64,000 nucleotides of DNA, taken from the NCBI GenBank assembly GCA_015485155.1, contig WFUF01000016.1, forward strand, positions 62,001 to 126,000, written 5' to 3'. Below, piece by piece: positions 43,760 through 52,934 of the stretch. Every line of letters starts with the position of its first letter. Within the stretch, counting starts at the first letter, position 1. Under the pieces are notes generated by a model that saw only the letters and a program-made list of their open reading frames with translations, was not told the DNA's origin and did not search any database. Source of the stretch: Robiginitomaculum sp. Its GTDB lineage: Bacteria; Pseudomonadota; Alphaproteobacteria; Caulobacterales; Maricaulaceae. Both the position numbers and the translations under genes were made by a program.

Positions 43760-45232
43760 CTAGCTTTCGTGGTATTCGGCAATAAAGCGATCCAACAAAC
43801 GCACACCAAAGCCAGTCGCCCACACGGACTCTCTTGGGTCTGGGCGCTTCTCTTTCCATGCCATGCCGGCAATGTCTATGTGTGCCCACGGCACATCACC
43901 GACAAAACGCTGCAGGAATTGCGCAGCCGTAATTGAACCTGCTGTCGGGCCGCCAATATTCTTCATATCGGCATTAGGCGTATCAATCAGCTTGTCATAA
44001 CCGGAACCCAAAGGCAGACGCCATACGGGCTCCCCGGATAATTTGCCCGCAGAAGTCAAGTCTCCAGCCAGACTATCATCATTGCAAAAAAGACCTGCAT
44101 TTTCATGACCAAGAGATACAATAATAGCCCCGGTTAGGGTCGCAAGATCAATAATCCTGCTCGGCTTAAAACTGGTTAGACCATACCAAAGCGCATCCAC
44201 CAACACCAACCTGCCTTCAGCATCAGTATTTTGTATTTCAATGGTTTGACCATTGGCAGAAGTTACAATATCGCCGGGACGGGTAGCCAGCGCATCGGGC
44301 ATATTCTCTACAAGTCCGACAATGCCAATGACATTGGCTTTGGCTTTGCGGCCGGCCAGCGACCGCATAGCACCGGTTACCGCTGCCGCACCGCCCATAT
44401 CTCCTTTCATGTCCCACATGCCATTACCGGGTTTTAAGGAGATGCCACCAGTGTCAAAGGTTACGCCCTTGCCGACTAATACCACGGGAGCTTCGCCTTT
44501 GGGGCCGCCAAACCATTTCATTATCGCCAGCTTGCTGCCATATTTTGAACCCGCGCCCACACTGAGCAAAGCATTCATACCAAGCTTGCCCATATCTTTT
44601 TCATCAAGAATCTCAATTTCAAGACCATTCTTTGATAAAGACTCTACCCGCTCAGCAAAGCTTTCAGGATGAATCATATTTCCAGGCTCGGAAACCAAGT
44701 CACGGGCCAAATGCACACCTTCTGCGACCTCATCCAACAAGGAAAATTCGTCCCTTGCCCGCTTTTTATTGGAGGTTTCAATGCAGATGCTGGTGATTGA
44801 TGGTTTCTTGTCCTCTTGCAATTTAGTGCGATGTTTATCAAAGCGATAAGCGGCAAGCTTAGCCCCAAACGCAATACGCGCACAATACGAGCCATCAAGA
44901 TCGCCGGTAATAAACGTCAGTTCCTGTTCACCGCTGGTCAATACCTTTTGCAACACGCCAGCACCAAAAGCCTCCCATGCCAAAGTCATATCATTGTTCT
45001 GCTCGCCGACACCTGCGATTATTATCCGGCTGGCGTTAACGCCAACAGGGGCAAGCACTTCGATAATTTGAGCTGGCTTACCACCAAACCGTGAACTGTC
45101 GATGGCACGGCGAATCGCACCACCGCTGGCGTCGTCCATGGCATTGGCCGCATCGCTAAATTTGGAACCGGCGAAAATAGCAACACAAACAGCCCCTTTA
45201 GTGCTGGCTTGCTCTGTGAACTTGAATTTCAT
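43760..45232 (-). CDS. pepA: Leucyl (cytosol) aminopeptidase
   Basis: A 490-residue M17 metallopeptidase. The two-metal site is seen in VGKGVTFDTGGISLKP, MWDMKGDMGGAAAV and the signature NTDAEGRLVLVDAL. It releases N-terminal residues from peptides in the cytoplasm. The length is normal. It diverges from lptF across a 170-base region and leads a pepA-holC-I78 unit. Confidence 0.95.
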   Translation of the reverse strand: MKFKFTEQASTKGAVCVAIFAGSKFSDAANAMDDASGGAIRRAIDSSRFGGKPAQIIEVLAPVGVNASRIIIAGVGEQNNDMTLAWEAFGAGVLQKVLTSGEQELTFITGDLDGSYCARIAFGAKLAAYRFDKHRTKLQEDKKPSITSICIETSNKKRARDEFSLLDEVAEGVHLARDLVSEPGNMIHPESFAERVESLSKNGLEIEILDEKDMGKLGMNALLSVGAGSKYGSKLAIMKWFGGPKGEAPVVLVGKGVTFDTGGISLKPGNGMWDMKGDMGGAAAVTGAMRSLAGRKAKANVIGIVGLVENMPDALATRPGDIVTSANGQTIEIQNTDAEGRLVLVDALWYGLTSFKPSRIIDLATLTGAIIVSLGHENAGLFCNDDSLAGDLTSAGKLSGEPVWRLPLGSGYDKLIDTPNADMKNIGGPTAGSITAAQFLQRFVGDVPWAHIDIAGMAWKEKRPDPRESVWATGFGVRLLDRFIAEYHES

Positions 45233-45302
45233 GTTTTTTTCCTGATTTTTTTATAGAACACTATCATTTAGGCATACTAATTTGGATATTGTAACCTGGC
45301 CC

Positions 45303-45316
45303 TGTACAATGGTACA
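45303..45316. promoter_or_regulatory. Small inverted repeat in the pepA/lptF divergent region
   Basis: TGTAC-AATG-GTACA, a perfect short palindrome in the 170-base region that must contain both the pepA and lptF promoters. A regulatory role is speculative; no boxes could be assigned with confidence. Confidence 0.2.
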
Positions 45317-45401
45317 CACAAGGCACCTCTTGATACAATATTGGTAACGGACACAAGAGCAATAGAGAAGCCTGCAGATGCAATTAACGGACAAGCCTTA
45401 A

Positions 45402-46511
45402 GTGACCTTATTACAATCCTATTTTTTCAGACAGATATTGCGCCCATTACTGGTCACTTCCTTTGTTCTGGCAATACTTGCCTTATTGACGCAAAGCTTA
45501 TCATCACTCGACCTGATTGTGGAAAACCGGGCCAGCCTGATTGCAGTGCTGAAAATCACTCTTCTCGCATTGCCGCAATTGTTTGCCATAATCCTTCCCT
45601 TTGCCATTTTTATTGCGATCGGTTACGCAATACAGCAATTACAAAGTGACAATGAGATTATGGTTGTATATGCAGCCGGAATGACCCAGTGGCAAATTCT
45701 TTCACCTGCCCTGCGCGTAATCAGCTATGCTGTACTTGTTAATCTGCTACTAAATTTGTTTGCGCAGCCCATGGCTTTTCGATCCATGCGCGAAACTATC
45801 TATCAGGTAAGATCCGATCTTGCCACAGCAATAATCCGTCCGGGAGAATTCGTATCACCAGCGGTAAACTTAACAATATTCGTTAGAGAAATGAATAATG
45901 GCCTTATGTCAGATGTGTTTATTCACGACGGCAGAGACGAAGAAAACCCTATGACCTTCTTTGCAAAATCAGGGGCCTTTGCCAATATATCTGAAAACCC
46001 CTCGATTACCCTGAACAACGCATCAAGGCAGAACCTGTCTGAAGACGGGGTGCTGGAATTTTTACAATTTTCAAGCACCTCATTTGAACTGAACGGGGTT
46101 ATAGAGCCACAAGGGGAGTTACTTTATAAATACTCTGATCGCTATATTAGCGAGCTTTTTAACCCGGATCCGTTAAATTTCTGGGAAATGCAGAATGCAG
46201 ATAATCTGCGTGCTGAAGGACATTATCGACTGGCATCACCACTTTATAATTATACTTTAGGCCTGCTTGCATTGCTTGCGCTGTTGGGTGGGGAATTCAA
46301 CAAGCTGGGTTATGGACGCAGACTCATAACGTTTGGCGCCGTGGCACTGGTGGTTCGCCTTGTGGGATTTACACTTACCTCCGCAGCGCAAGACATGCCC
46401 GGCTTAAACGCACTGCAATATATTTTTCCGATAATTGTAAGCCTGTTCTGTATTGGCGCCTTGCTGCGCAACAAAAGATCCGTGCCAGAAACATCATTGG
46501 CAGGTGCGTAA
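45402..46511 (+). CDS. lptF: LPS export permease LptF
   Basis: A 369-residue inner-membrane protein of the YjgP/YjgQ family: N-terminal helices (YFFRQILRPLLVTSFVLAIL, with LTQSLSSLDLIVEN), a periplasmic beta-jellyroll domain and C-terminal helices. With LptG and LptB it extracts lipopolysaccharide from the inner membrane. The start is a GTG. A seven-codon frame (MQLTDKP) ends at the base just before this GTG (TAAGTG), which may couple initiation. It diverges from pepA, a common arrangement. Confidence 0.93.
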   Translation: MTLLQSYFFRQILRPLLVTSFVLAILALLTQSLSSLDLIVENRASLIAVLKITLLALPQLFAIILPFAIFIAIGYAIQQLQSDNEIMVVYAAGMTQWQILSPALRVISYAVLVNLLLNLFAQPMAFRSMRETIYQVRSDLATAIIRPGEFVSPAVNLTIFVREMNNGLMSDVFIHDGRDEENPMTFFAKSGAFANISENPSITLNNASRQNLSEDGVLEFLQFSSTSFELNGVIEPQGELLYKYSDRYISELFNPDPLNFWEMQNADNLRAEGHYRLASPLYNYTLGLLALLALLGGEFNKLGYGRRLITFGAVALVVRLVGFTLTSAAQDMPGLNALQYIFPIIVSLFCIGALLRNKRSVPETSLAGA

Positions 46512-47609
46512 ATGGGTACTTTAAGTCGCTATTTGTATAAACAAACCATTTTGGGCCTGATCCTTGCGTTCACCATAATCATATCTCTGGTGATTTTGAT
46601 TGATTTTGTGGAATTATCCCGGCAATTCGGTTCCTTTTCCCAGGTCTCAACACTTTCAATCTTGTACTTGAGCCTGCTTAAAATGCCTGGCGTGCTTGAA
46701 CAGACACTCCCGTTTATTGTGCTGTTTGGCGTAATGTGGAGCATGTTCCGTCTCAACCGGCGCTCAGAGCTAATAGCAATGCGCGCCGCAGGTTATTCAG
46801 CATGGAGATTTGTCGCCCCTCCAACAATAATTGCCTTGATCCTGGGTGTGTTAAGCATGACCGCACTTAATCCGGCAGTGGCTGCCTTGAATGAGAAGTT
46901 TGAAACAGAGCGCGTAAAAATATCAAGAAGCATCGGTGCGCCAGTATCAGGCAATCAGGAGAACATCTGGATGCGAGAGGCAACACAAACCGGAGCTCTG
47001 ATTATTCTGGCAAAAGATACCAATCCGCAAACAGCGGAACTATTGGAGACAACCTTCTATTTTTATCATCTTGATGAAACCGGAACACCGGTATTTGAAA
47101 ACAGAATTGATGCTAAAAGTGCGATACTTAAATCCGGTTTCTGGATACTTGAGGACGCATTTGAAACCCGCCCCAGAGAATTACCAATCCGTCATCAGAC
47201 TTTTGAAATTCCTACCGACCTTGATACCAACACATTGCTGAAAAAAATTTCTCCCAATCAAACCAATTCATTTTGGAGCCTGCCGCAAATGATTAAAAAT
47301 GCTCGTGCGGCAAATCTGGATTCAAGTCGCTTTGAATTGCAATGGGGCCGTCTGCTGTCTCTTCCGCTTACCCTGGCAGCCATGGCAATTATCGGTGCTT
47401 CATTCAGCTTTAGGCTAAGCCGGTTGGGAGGTGCATTTGGAATGATGATAACTGCCGGTGCCATTGGGTTTTTCCTGTATTTTGCCGGAGACCTTCTTGA
47501 AGCATTAGGGGCAACAAGGGTTCTGCCCCCCCTGCTTGCCAGTTGGGCTGCTCCTGCCTTTATTTTCTTTGCTGGTCTGGCTCGCATTACCATCATTGAG
47601 GATGGTTGA
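46512..47609 (+). CDS. lptG: LPS export permease LptG
   Basis: A 365-residue partner of LptF with the same fold: SRYLYKQTILGLILAFTIII, LYLSLLKMPGVLEQTLPFIV and, in the C-terminal half, FSFRLSRLGGAFGMMITAGA. The ATG directly abuts the lptF TAA, so the two are co-translated. LptF and LptG form the transmembrane pair of the LptB2FG ABC transporter. Confidence 0.94.
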   Translation: MGTLSRYLYKQTILGLILAFTIIISLVILIDFVELSRQFGSFSQVSTLSILYLSLLKMPGVLEQTLPFIVLFGVMWSMFRLNRRSELIAMRAAGYSAWRFVAPPTIIALILGVLSMTALNPAVAALNEKFETERVKISRSIGAPVSGNQENIWMREATQTGALIILAKDTNPQTAELLETTFYFYHLDETGTPVFENRIDAKSAILKSGFWILEDAFETRPRELPIRHQTFEIPTDLDTNTLLKKISPNQTNSFWSLPQMIKNARAANLDSSRFELQWGRLLSLPLTLAAMAIIGASFSFRLSRLGGAFGMMITAGAIGFFLYFAGDLLEALGATRVLPPLLASWAAPAFIFFAGLARITIIEDG

Positions 47610-47733
47610 TCCTGTCGCAATTCATGATAAACGTGCAAAATAATATTTGCCTTACCCATGCCATAATACCGACAACAATGTGCTAGAGTAACGAAGAAAA
47701 CAGCAAAACCAAAGAGAAACGGATACGACATTT

Positions 47734-50037
47734 ATGTTTGACTTTTTATTTCGGCCAAAACTTTGGGGACTAGCTGGTATTTTCTCACTGGCTTTTTTGA
47801 TGCCAGCTTTTGCCGAAGATCCAGATGTCGCCCCGGATTTTGAGCAAGGAGCTGTGTTCCTTGAGGCCGATGAAATGTTCAAGGACCCGGAGCAGAATCG
47901 CTATGTAGCCCGGGGTGACGTTGAGGCCAGATATGAAAACAGAATTTTACGAGCCAATGAGGTCATCTATTTCCCCGATGCCGGCAAAGTCCATGCCAAA
48001 GGCTCTGTAATAGTGGTTGAAAGCGATGGAGCGGTTTCTTTTGCTGATGAGGTGGAGTTGGACGAGGATCTGACTACCGGGGTTGCGCTTGGTTTTTTTG
48101 CCCGTCTTGAAAACAACGCAAAAGTTGGTGCCACGCACGCTATTCATTCTGATAATGGTCGCGTTAACTCTTTGAGAAAGGCATTTTATACAGCCTGCGA
48201 ATCCTGCGCGCGCAAAGATGGTACCTCCAGCAAACCAACCTGGCGCCTGCGCGCTCGCGAAGCCATACAGAATCAAGACGATAAAATGTTTTATTATCGC
48301 GATGCTGTTCTGGAGGTAAAAGGAGTGCCATTGCTGTATTCCCCGTATTTTGCTCATGCTGACCCAACAGCCGGGCGACGATCCGGGCTGTTATTTCCCA
48401 ATGTTGGCCAGTCGCAAAAATATGGGTTCTACATTCAGCAGCCATATTACAGGGTTTTATCCGATTACTCCGATTTGACCATTACTCCACGTATATTCAC
48501 CGGCAAGCGCCCACTCATATTCGGAGAATACCGCCGCAATTTCTATTCCGGATCAGTAAAGATAGACGGCGGCATTACCAAGGAACAAGAGTTTGACGGA
48601 GTGGGACAACGCTTTGGACAAGACAAGTTTCGTGGCTATATATTTGGACAGGGAAAGTTTGATATAAACAGTAATACATATTGGGGGTTTGGTGCCGAAG
48701 CGGTCAGTGATGATTTGTTTTTCCTGCGCTATGATATTCCATACGGGGAAACTAGGGGCTTGTTCAGGAACAGCTCAAACCGCCTAAGCAATCAATTATA
48801 CGCCGTACGCCAGACCAGCGATTTTTATGGAAGCATTGCTGCTATTCGCTATCAGGGGCTTCGCGGTGGAGATGTTGACCGGGAGTTGCCAATAGCGGCT
48901 CCTTTGGTGGACGTTAAAAAGGTAATAAGCAACACCCCTGTCGGCGGCAAATTCACTGTAGGATTAAATACTGCCGTCCTCACCAGGCTTGATGGTATTG
49001 ACAGCAGAAGAGCCTCTGTATCTCTGGACTGGGATCGGCGATTTGTCACCAGGAACGGTATTGTTGCGAAGCCCTTTGCTACTGGTCGTGCCGATGTTTA
49101 CAGCATACAAAATCAGGAATATGTAGCTGATCTTGGTACGGACACCCAAAGTTTTGGCCGGGCTCTTGGTGTGGTGGGAGCCGAGGTGCGCTGGCCGTGG
49201 ATAAAACCCGGTAAATCAGTAAACTGGGTGGTCGAGCCTATTGTGCATTTCTCTGCCAGCCCAAATGGCAACGGCGTTGGCACCTTTGATGTTATAACTA
49301 CTGATAATCTGGGAAATATTGTTCGTACGCCAACCTCATTACTGCCCAATGAGGACAGTCTGGCCGTTGATTTTGATGAAACCAACCTGTTCCGCTCTTC
49401 AAGGTTCTCCGGATACGATTTGTGGGAAGATGGCATTCGGGCCAGTGTGGGCGGGCGCATCGGGGCGCGCTGGGGTGAACAGGGATATGCGTCACTAACC
49501 GCAGGACAGATATTTCGCTCCAGGGCAAATGCCGGATTTGCAGCTAATTCAGGATTAAGCGGTACAAAGTCTGACTATGTTGCCGGGCTGTCATTTAGCA
49601 CCGGGCGAACCTTTACTCTTGCATCCCACGCCCGCTTTGACCAAAGCAATATGAGCGTACAAAGGTTTGATGCCAAATTGACTTCATATCTATCCAAAGA
49701 AGACCTCGGTCCATTACGGTCTGTGCTTCATTCAGTAAATACCAGCGTTCTTTACACCAATGTTCCAGCAGGAGCAGCCGGCAGTCGGGCCTTTGACGAA
49801 ATAACTGTATCGGGCCAAACCCTCTTTTCAAAAAACTGGGGCTTTAACTACAGCAATATCTATAATTTTGAAAGCAATGAAAGCCGCAGGTCTTCTATTG
49901 GCTTTGTGTATCAGGATGATTGCTCACGTTTTGAACTGGTTTATCAGCGCAGCAATATTCTGGATCGCTCCCTTGCCACAGGAGATTCCATCCGGTTTCG
50001 TTTTACTCTTACAACACTGGGTAGCTTTGGTGATTAG
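47734..50037 (+). CDS. lptD: LPS assembly outer-membrane protein LptD
   Basis: A 767-residue protein with a signal peptide (AFLMPAFA), an N-terminal OstA/LptA-like jellyroll (FLEADEMFKDPEQNRYVARGDVEARYENRILRANE, in segments) and a large C-terminal barrel of the LptD type (AVLEVKGVPLLYSPYFAHADPTAGRRSGLLFP, in segments). It inserts LPS into the outer leaflet. A Cys pair lies near CESCARK, and a late Cys in DDCSRFELVY fits the LptD disulphide pattern. The order lptFG-lptD-surA is the classical one. Confidence 0.93.
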   Translation: MFDFLFRPKLWGLAGIFSLAFLMPAFAEDPDVAPDFEQGAVFLEADEMFKDPEQNRYVARGDVEARYENRILRANEVIYFPDAGKVHAKGSVIVVESDGAVSFADEVELDEDLTTGVALGFFARLENNAKVGATHAIHSDNGRVNSLRKAFYTACESCARKDGTSSKPTWRLRAREAIQNQDDKMFYYRDAVLEVKGVPLLYSPYFAHADPTAGRRSGLLFPNVGQSQKYGFYIQQPYYRVLSDYSDLTITPRIFTGKRPLIFGEYRRNFYSGSVKIDGGITKEQEFDGVGQRFGQDKFRGYIFGQGKFDINSNTYWGFGAEAVSDDLFFLRYDIPYGETRGLFRNSSNRLSNQLYAVRQTSDFYGSIAAIRYQGLRGGDVDRELPIAAPLVDVKKVISNTPVGGKFTVGLNTAVLTRLDGIDSRRASVSLDWDRRFVTRNGIVAKPFATGRADVYSIQNQEYVADLGTDTQSFGRALGVVGAEVRWPWIKPGKSVNWVVEPIVHFSASPNGNGVGTFDVITTDNLGNIVRTPTSLLPNEDSLAVDFDETNLFRSSRFSGYDLWEDGIRASVGGRIGARWGEQGYASLTAGQIFRSRANAGFAANSGLSGTKSDYVAGLSFSTGRTFTLASHARFDQSNMSVQRFDAKLTSYLSKEDLGPLRSVLHSVNTSVLYTNVPAGAAGSRAFDEITVSGQTLFSKNWGFNYSNIYNFESNESRRSSIGFVYQDDCSRFELVYQRSNILDRSLATGDSIRFRFTLTTLGSFGD

Positions 50038-50130
50038 GCATTTCCAGCAAAACCGATTGCACAACTCAAATTGGGCGCTATGTTACCCGCCGAGCCGTAC
50101 CCCTCGCATTTCTTCTGGTAAAAGCCAAAC

Positions 50131-51357
50131 ATGACTTTTAAGAGCCCGCTTATTCTCACGATGATGTTCGTGACCGCATTGTTTCCACTAAAAGCTTCCG
50201 CGCAAGTTGCAGAAGGTGTTGCTGCAGTCGTCAACGACCAGATAATCTCCACCTTTGATGTTCGCCAGCGCATGCGGTTGATGATTTTATCCACAAGAAC
50301 CCAGCCAACCGAAGAATCCCTTATTCGCTTTCAAAGACAGGCAATCAGGTCACTGGTTGATGAAAGTCTGAAACTGCAGGAAGCAAAAAAATACGACATC
50401 GAGGTCACAGATGCTGAAATTAACCAGCAAATATCCCGGCTTGCCCGCCAGAATGATGTAACAGCAGAATCAATCCGTGATGATCTGCGCAGGGCAAATA
50501 TTTCTCCCAGGACACTGGAAGATCAGATCAGAGCAGATATTGCCTGGCAAATTCTTATCAATGGTCGTTATGGATCACGCATCCGGGTCAGTAATAATCA
50601 AATTGCATTAGAAAAAAAGCGATTTGAAGACAATCTTGCCAAGCCGCAATATCTGGTTTCGGAAATTTTACTTGAATCCCCGGGCCCGCAACAGGATTCA
50701 GCCATTTATGCCGGTGGCCTTTCCCTAATCCAGCAAATGCGTGAAGGCGCTCCGTTCGTGGCAGTTGCCCAACAATTCTCCGCCGCGCCGTCTGCTGCCC
50801 AAGGTGGTGATATGGGCTGGATTCGCAAAGGTGATCTGCCAGCGGAGGTGGAAAGCGTTTTAGCCCGTATGCAGCCCGGCATGGTTTCTGACCCGATCAA
50901 GGTTCCCGGAGGATTTTATATTATCGCTTTGCGTGATCGCAAAGAAGGCGGGTCGCCAAAAATTGCAAATTTCAGACAAATCGTAGCCCCTTTGGAGGCC
51001 AAGGATAAATTAGTAAAGGCCTTGTCAAAACTTTCAACTTGCGCTGATACTGACCAAATTCCCAAAACCATCGAAGGTTCCTTTGTAAATCCATTTGACA
51101 ATATAACCATAAGTGACCTGGCACCGGCATTTCGCTCCATATTGGAGGCCTTGCAACCCAATCAATGGTCACAGCCCATGGATAGCCCCAATGGAGCTGT
51201 TTCCATCATGTTATGCAGTAAAGGCTATGGTGAGGACTCCGGCATTCCGTCTTCTGATGAAATTGTCAACCGCTTAACCGACCAGAAGCTAAGCATGATG
51301 TCGAGACGGCTATTACGGGATTTACGCAGGGATTCAACCATCGAATACCGAAACTAG
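50131..51357 (+). CDS. surA: Periplasmic chaperone/isomerase SurA
   Basis: A 408-residue protein with a signal peptide (LFPLKASAQ), a SurA N domain starting VAAVVNDQIISTFDVRQRM, and one clear parvulin domain (QYLVSEILLESPG, then FVAVAQQFSAAPSAAQGGDMGW and GGFYIIALRDRKEG). A second parvulin-like part at the C-terminus is too divergent to be sure of. It assists folding of barrel proteins such as LptD, encoded just upstream. The common downstream partners pdxA and ksgA are missing here. Confidence 0.92.
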   Translation: MTFKSPLILTMMFVTALFPLKASAQVAEGVAAVVNDQIISTFDVRQRMRLMILSTRTQPTEESLIRFQRQAIRSLVDESLKLQEAKKYDIEVTDAEINQQISRLARQNDVTAESIRDDLRRANISPRTLEDQIRADIAWQILINGRYGSRIRVSNNQIALEKKRFEDNLAKPQYLVSEILLESPGPQQDSAIYAGGLSLIQQMREGAPFVAVAQQFSAAPSAAQGGDMGWIRKGDLPAEVESVLARMQPGMVSDPIKVPGGFYIIALRDRKEGGSPKIANFRQIVAPLEAKDKLVKALSKLSTCADTDQIPKTIEGSFVNPFDNITISDLAPAFRSILEALQPNQWSQPMDSPNGAVSIMLCSKGYGEDSGIPSSDEIVNRLTDQKLSMMSRRLLRDLRRDSTIEYRN

Positions 51358-51364
51358 AGATTTT

Positions 51365-52237
51365 ATGACAAAACCTGTCCCTTATACGCCCCCAAAAGTA
51401 TGGAAATGGGATGCTGAAACTGGAGGCCGGTTTGCAAGTATAAACCGCCCGATATCAGGGGCTACTCATGAGAAGAAGCTACCCGTAGGCAAGCACCCCT
51501 TTCAACTGTATTCGCTGGCAACTCCAAACGGGATCAAGGTAACTGTGATGCTTGAGGAATTGCTTGCCCTGGGGCATAAGGAGGCTGAATATGATGCCTG
51601 GATCATCAATATTATGGATGGTGAGCAATTTGGCAGTGGATTTGTTGAAATAAACCCAAATTCCAAGATCCCGGCACTAGTGGACCACAGTACCACCCCC
51701 GCAACCAGAGTTTTTGAGTCCGGTGCCATATTATTATATCTGGCAGAAAAGTTCGATGAATTTATCCCCTCACAACCAGCACAAAGAGCCGAATGCTTAT
51801 CATGGCTGTTTTGGCAAATGGGTGCCGGGCCGTATCTTGGTGGTGGTTTTGGTCATTTTTACACATATGCCCCGGAAAAACTCCAATATCCGATTGACCG
51901 TTTTACCATGGAAGTAAAGCGCCAGCTTGATGTGTTGGATAAAAGACTTGCCGATAATGAATATATAAGTGGTGACACCTACACAATTGCCGATATGGCT
52001 ATCTGGCCATGGTATGGAGATTTGGTGAAGAACAAAATATATGATGCTGCAGAGTTTCTGCAAGCTCATGAATATTCTAATGTTTTACGCTGGACAGAGC
52101 AAATTGCCAAACGCGATGCAGTTAAACGCGGACGCATGGTTAATCGCTCATGGGGAAATCCTAAATACCAGCTTCGGGAGCGCCATGACAGCAGTGATTT
52201 TGCAACCAGAACTCAAGATAAGATTAGTACGTCTTAA
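51365..52237 (+). CDS. yghU: Glutathione S-transferase, YghU-like disulphide-bond reductase
   Basis: A 290-residue GST. The Nu-class features are visible: the long N-terminal extension KVWKWDAETGGRFASINRPI, the TPNGIKVTVMLEE active-site helix, NPNSKIPAL, ESGAILLYLAEKF and the C-terminal YTIADMAIWPWYG. YghU-type proteins bind two glutathiones and reduce disulphides. The ATG lies seven bases after surA, so it may be cotranscribed, but no functional link is known. Confidence 0.92.
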   Translation: MTKPVPYTPPKVWKWDAETGGRFASINRPISGATHEKKLPVGKHPFQLYSLATPNGIKVTVMLEELLALGHKEAEYDAWIINIMDGEQFGSGFVEINPNSKIPALVDHSTTPATRVFESGAILLYLAEKFDEFIPSQPAQRAECLSWLFWQMGAGPYLGGGFGHFYTYAPEKLQYPIDRFTMEVKRQLDVLDKRLADNEYISGDTYTIADMAIWPWYGDLVKNKIYDAAEFLQAHEYSNVLRWTEQIAKRDAVKRGRMVNRSWGNPKYQLRERHDSSDFATRTQDKISTS

Positions 52238-52253
52238 GGGCTATGCCCCCAAC

Positions 52254-52802
52254 TCAGGAACAATCATCAAATCCATGCGTCAAGCACCCGGTGCACGAAT
52301 TTAGCATGGCTGTGCGAATTGCCTGACGGGCGCGGTGCAGACGTACAGCAAGCGCGCCGGTAGTAATACCAAGTTCAGTTGCCACTTCTGCTCTGTCACC
52401 ATCTGTTATGTCCAGTTTCTGCAAAAGTTCCGCCTGATCCGGACGTAAAGCCGGTAATAATCCATGCATGCACTGGCAAAAACTGGCAAAACTCTCCTCC
52501 GTACTAAAATGCTCAACCAAAGCGGCAGTTTGCTGTTGATAGCTCTGTTTAAGCCGCCCCTGACGCCCCAATTTACGATAATAATCGGCAATAGTTGAGC
52601 GCAGAACCGAGTATAACCACGCAACCATGCTTTCATTACGTTTCAACTGTTTTTGGTGCGTAATCGCCCGCACACAAAAATCCTGTAACACATCCTCAGC
52701 ATCACTGGTGCTGTCAATCCTGCTGGCGATAAAGCCTAAAAACTGCTCCCGGTTATCTACCAATACTGAACTAAGGTCGGGACTCTTTAATTTCATCCGC
52801 AT
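52254..52802 (-). CDS. ECF-type RNA polymerase sigma factor with cysteine-rich tail
   Basis: A 182-residue sigma-70 family factor. Region 2 is around SDAEDVLQDFCVRA and VAWLYSVLRSTIADYYRK, and region 4 around DITDGDRAEVATELGITTGA with LHRARQAIRTAM. It ends in CTGCLTHGFDDCS, a Cys-x2-Cys-x2-His...Cys tail that could bind a metal or sense redox state. No anti-sigma gene adjoins it. A second in-frame ATG six bases in has slightly better spacing to GAGGA, so the start is uncertain by two codons. Confidence 0.85.
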   Translation of the reverse strand: MRMKLKSPDLSSVLVDNREQFLGFIASRIDSTSDAEDVLQDFCVRAITHQKQLKRNESMVAWLYSVLRSTIADYYRKLGRQGRLKQSYQQQTAALVEHFSTEESFASFCQCMHGLLPALRPDQAELLQKLDITDGDRAEVATELGITTGALAVRLHRARQAIRTAMLNSCTGCLTHGFDDCS

Positions 52803-52934
52803 CTTTCCTCTGACATATCACCTTAACACCATGACCAGCCTAACAGTCTTCTTCTGACTCTTGCATCAAATAGATGACATCCTGCATGCACAAGGGTATT
52901 ATGACAGATCCTGTTAATTACCGATTGCCAAAAC

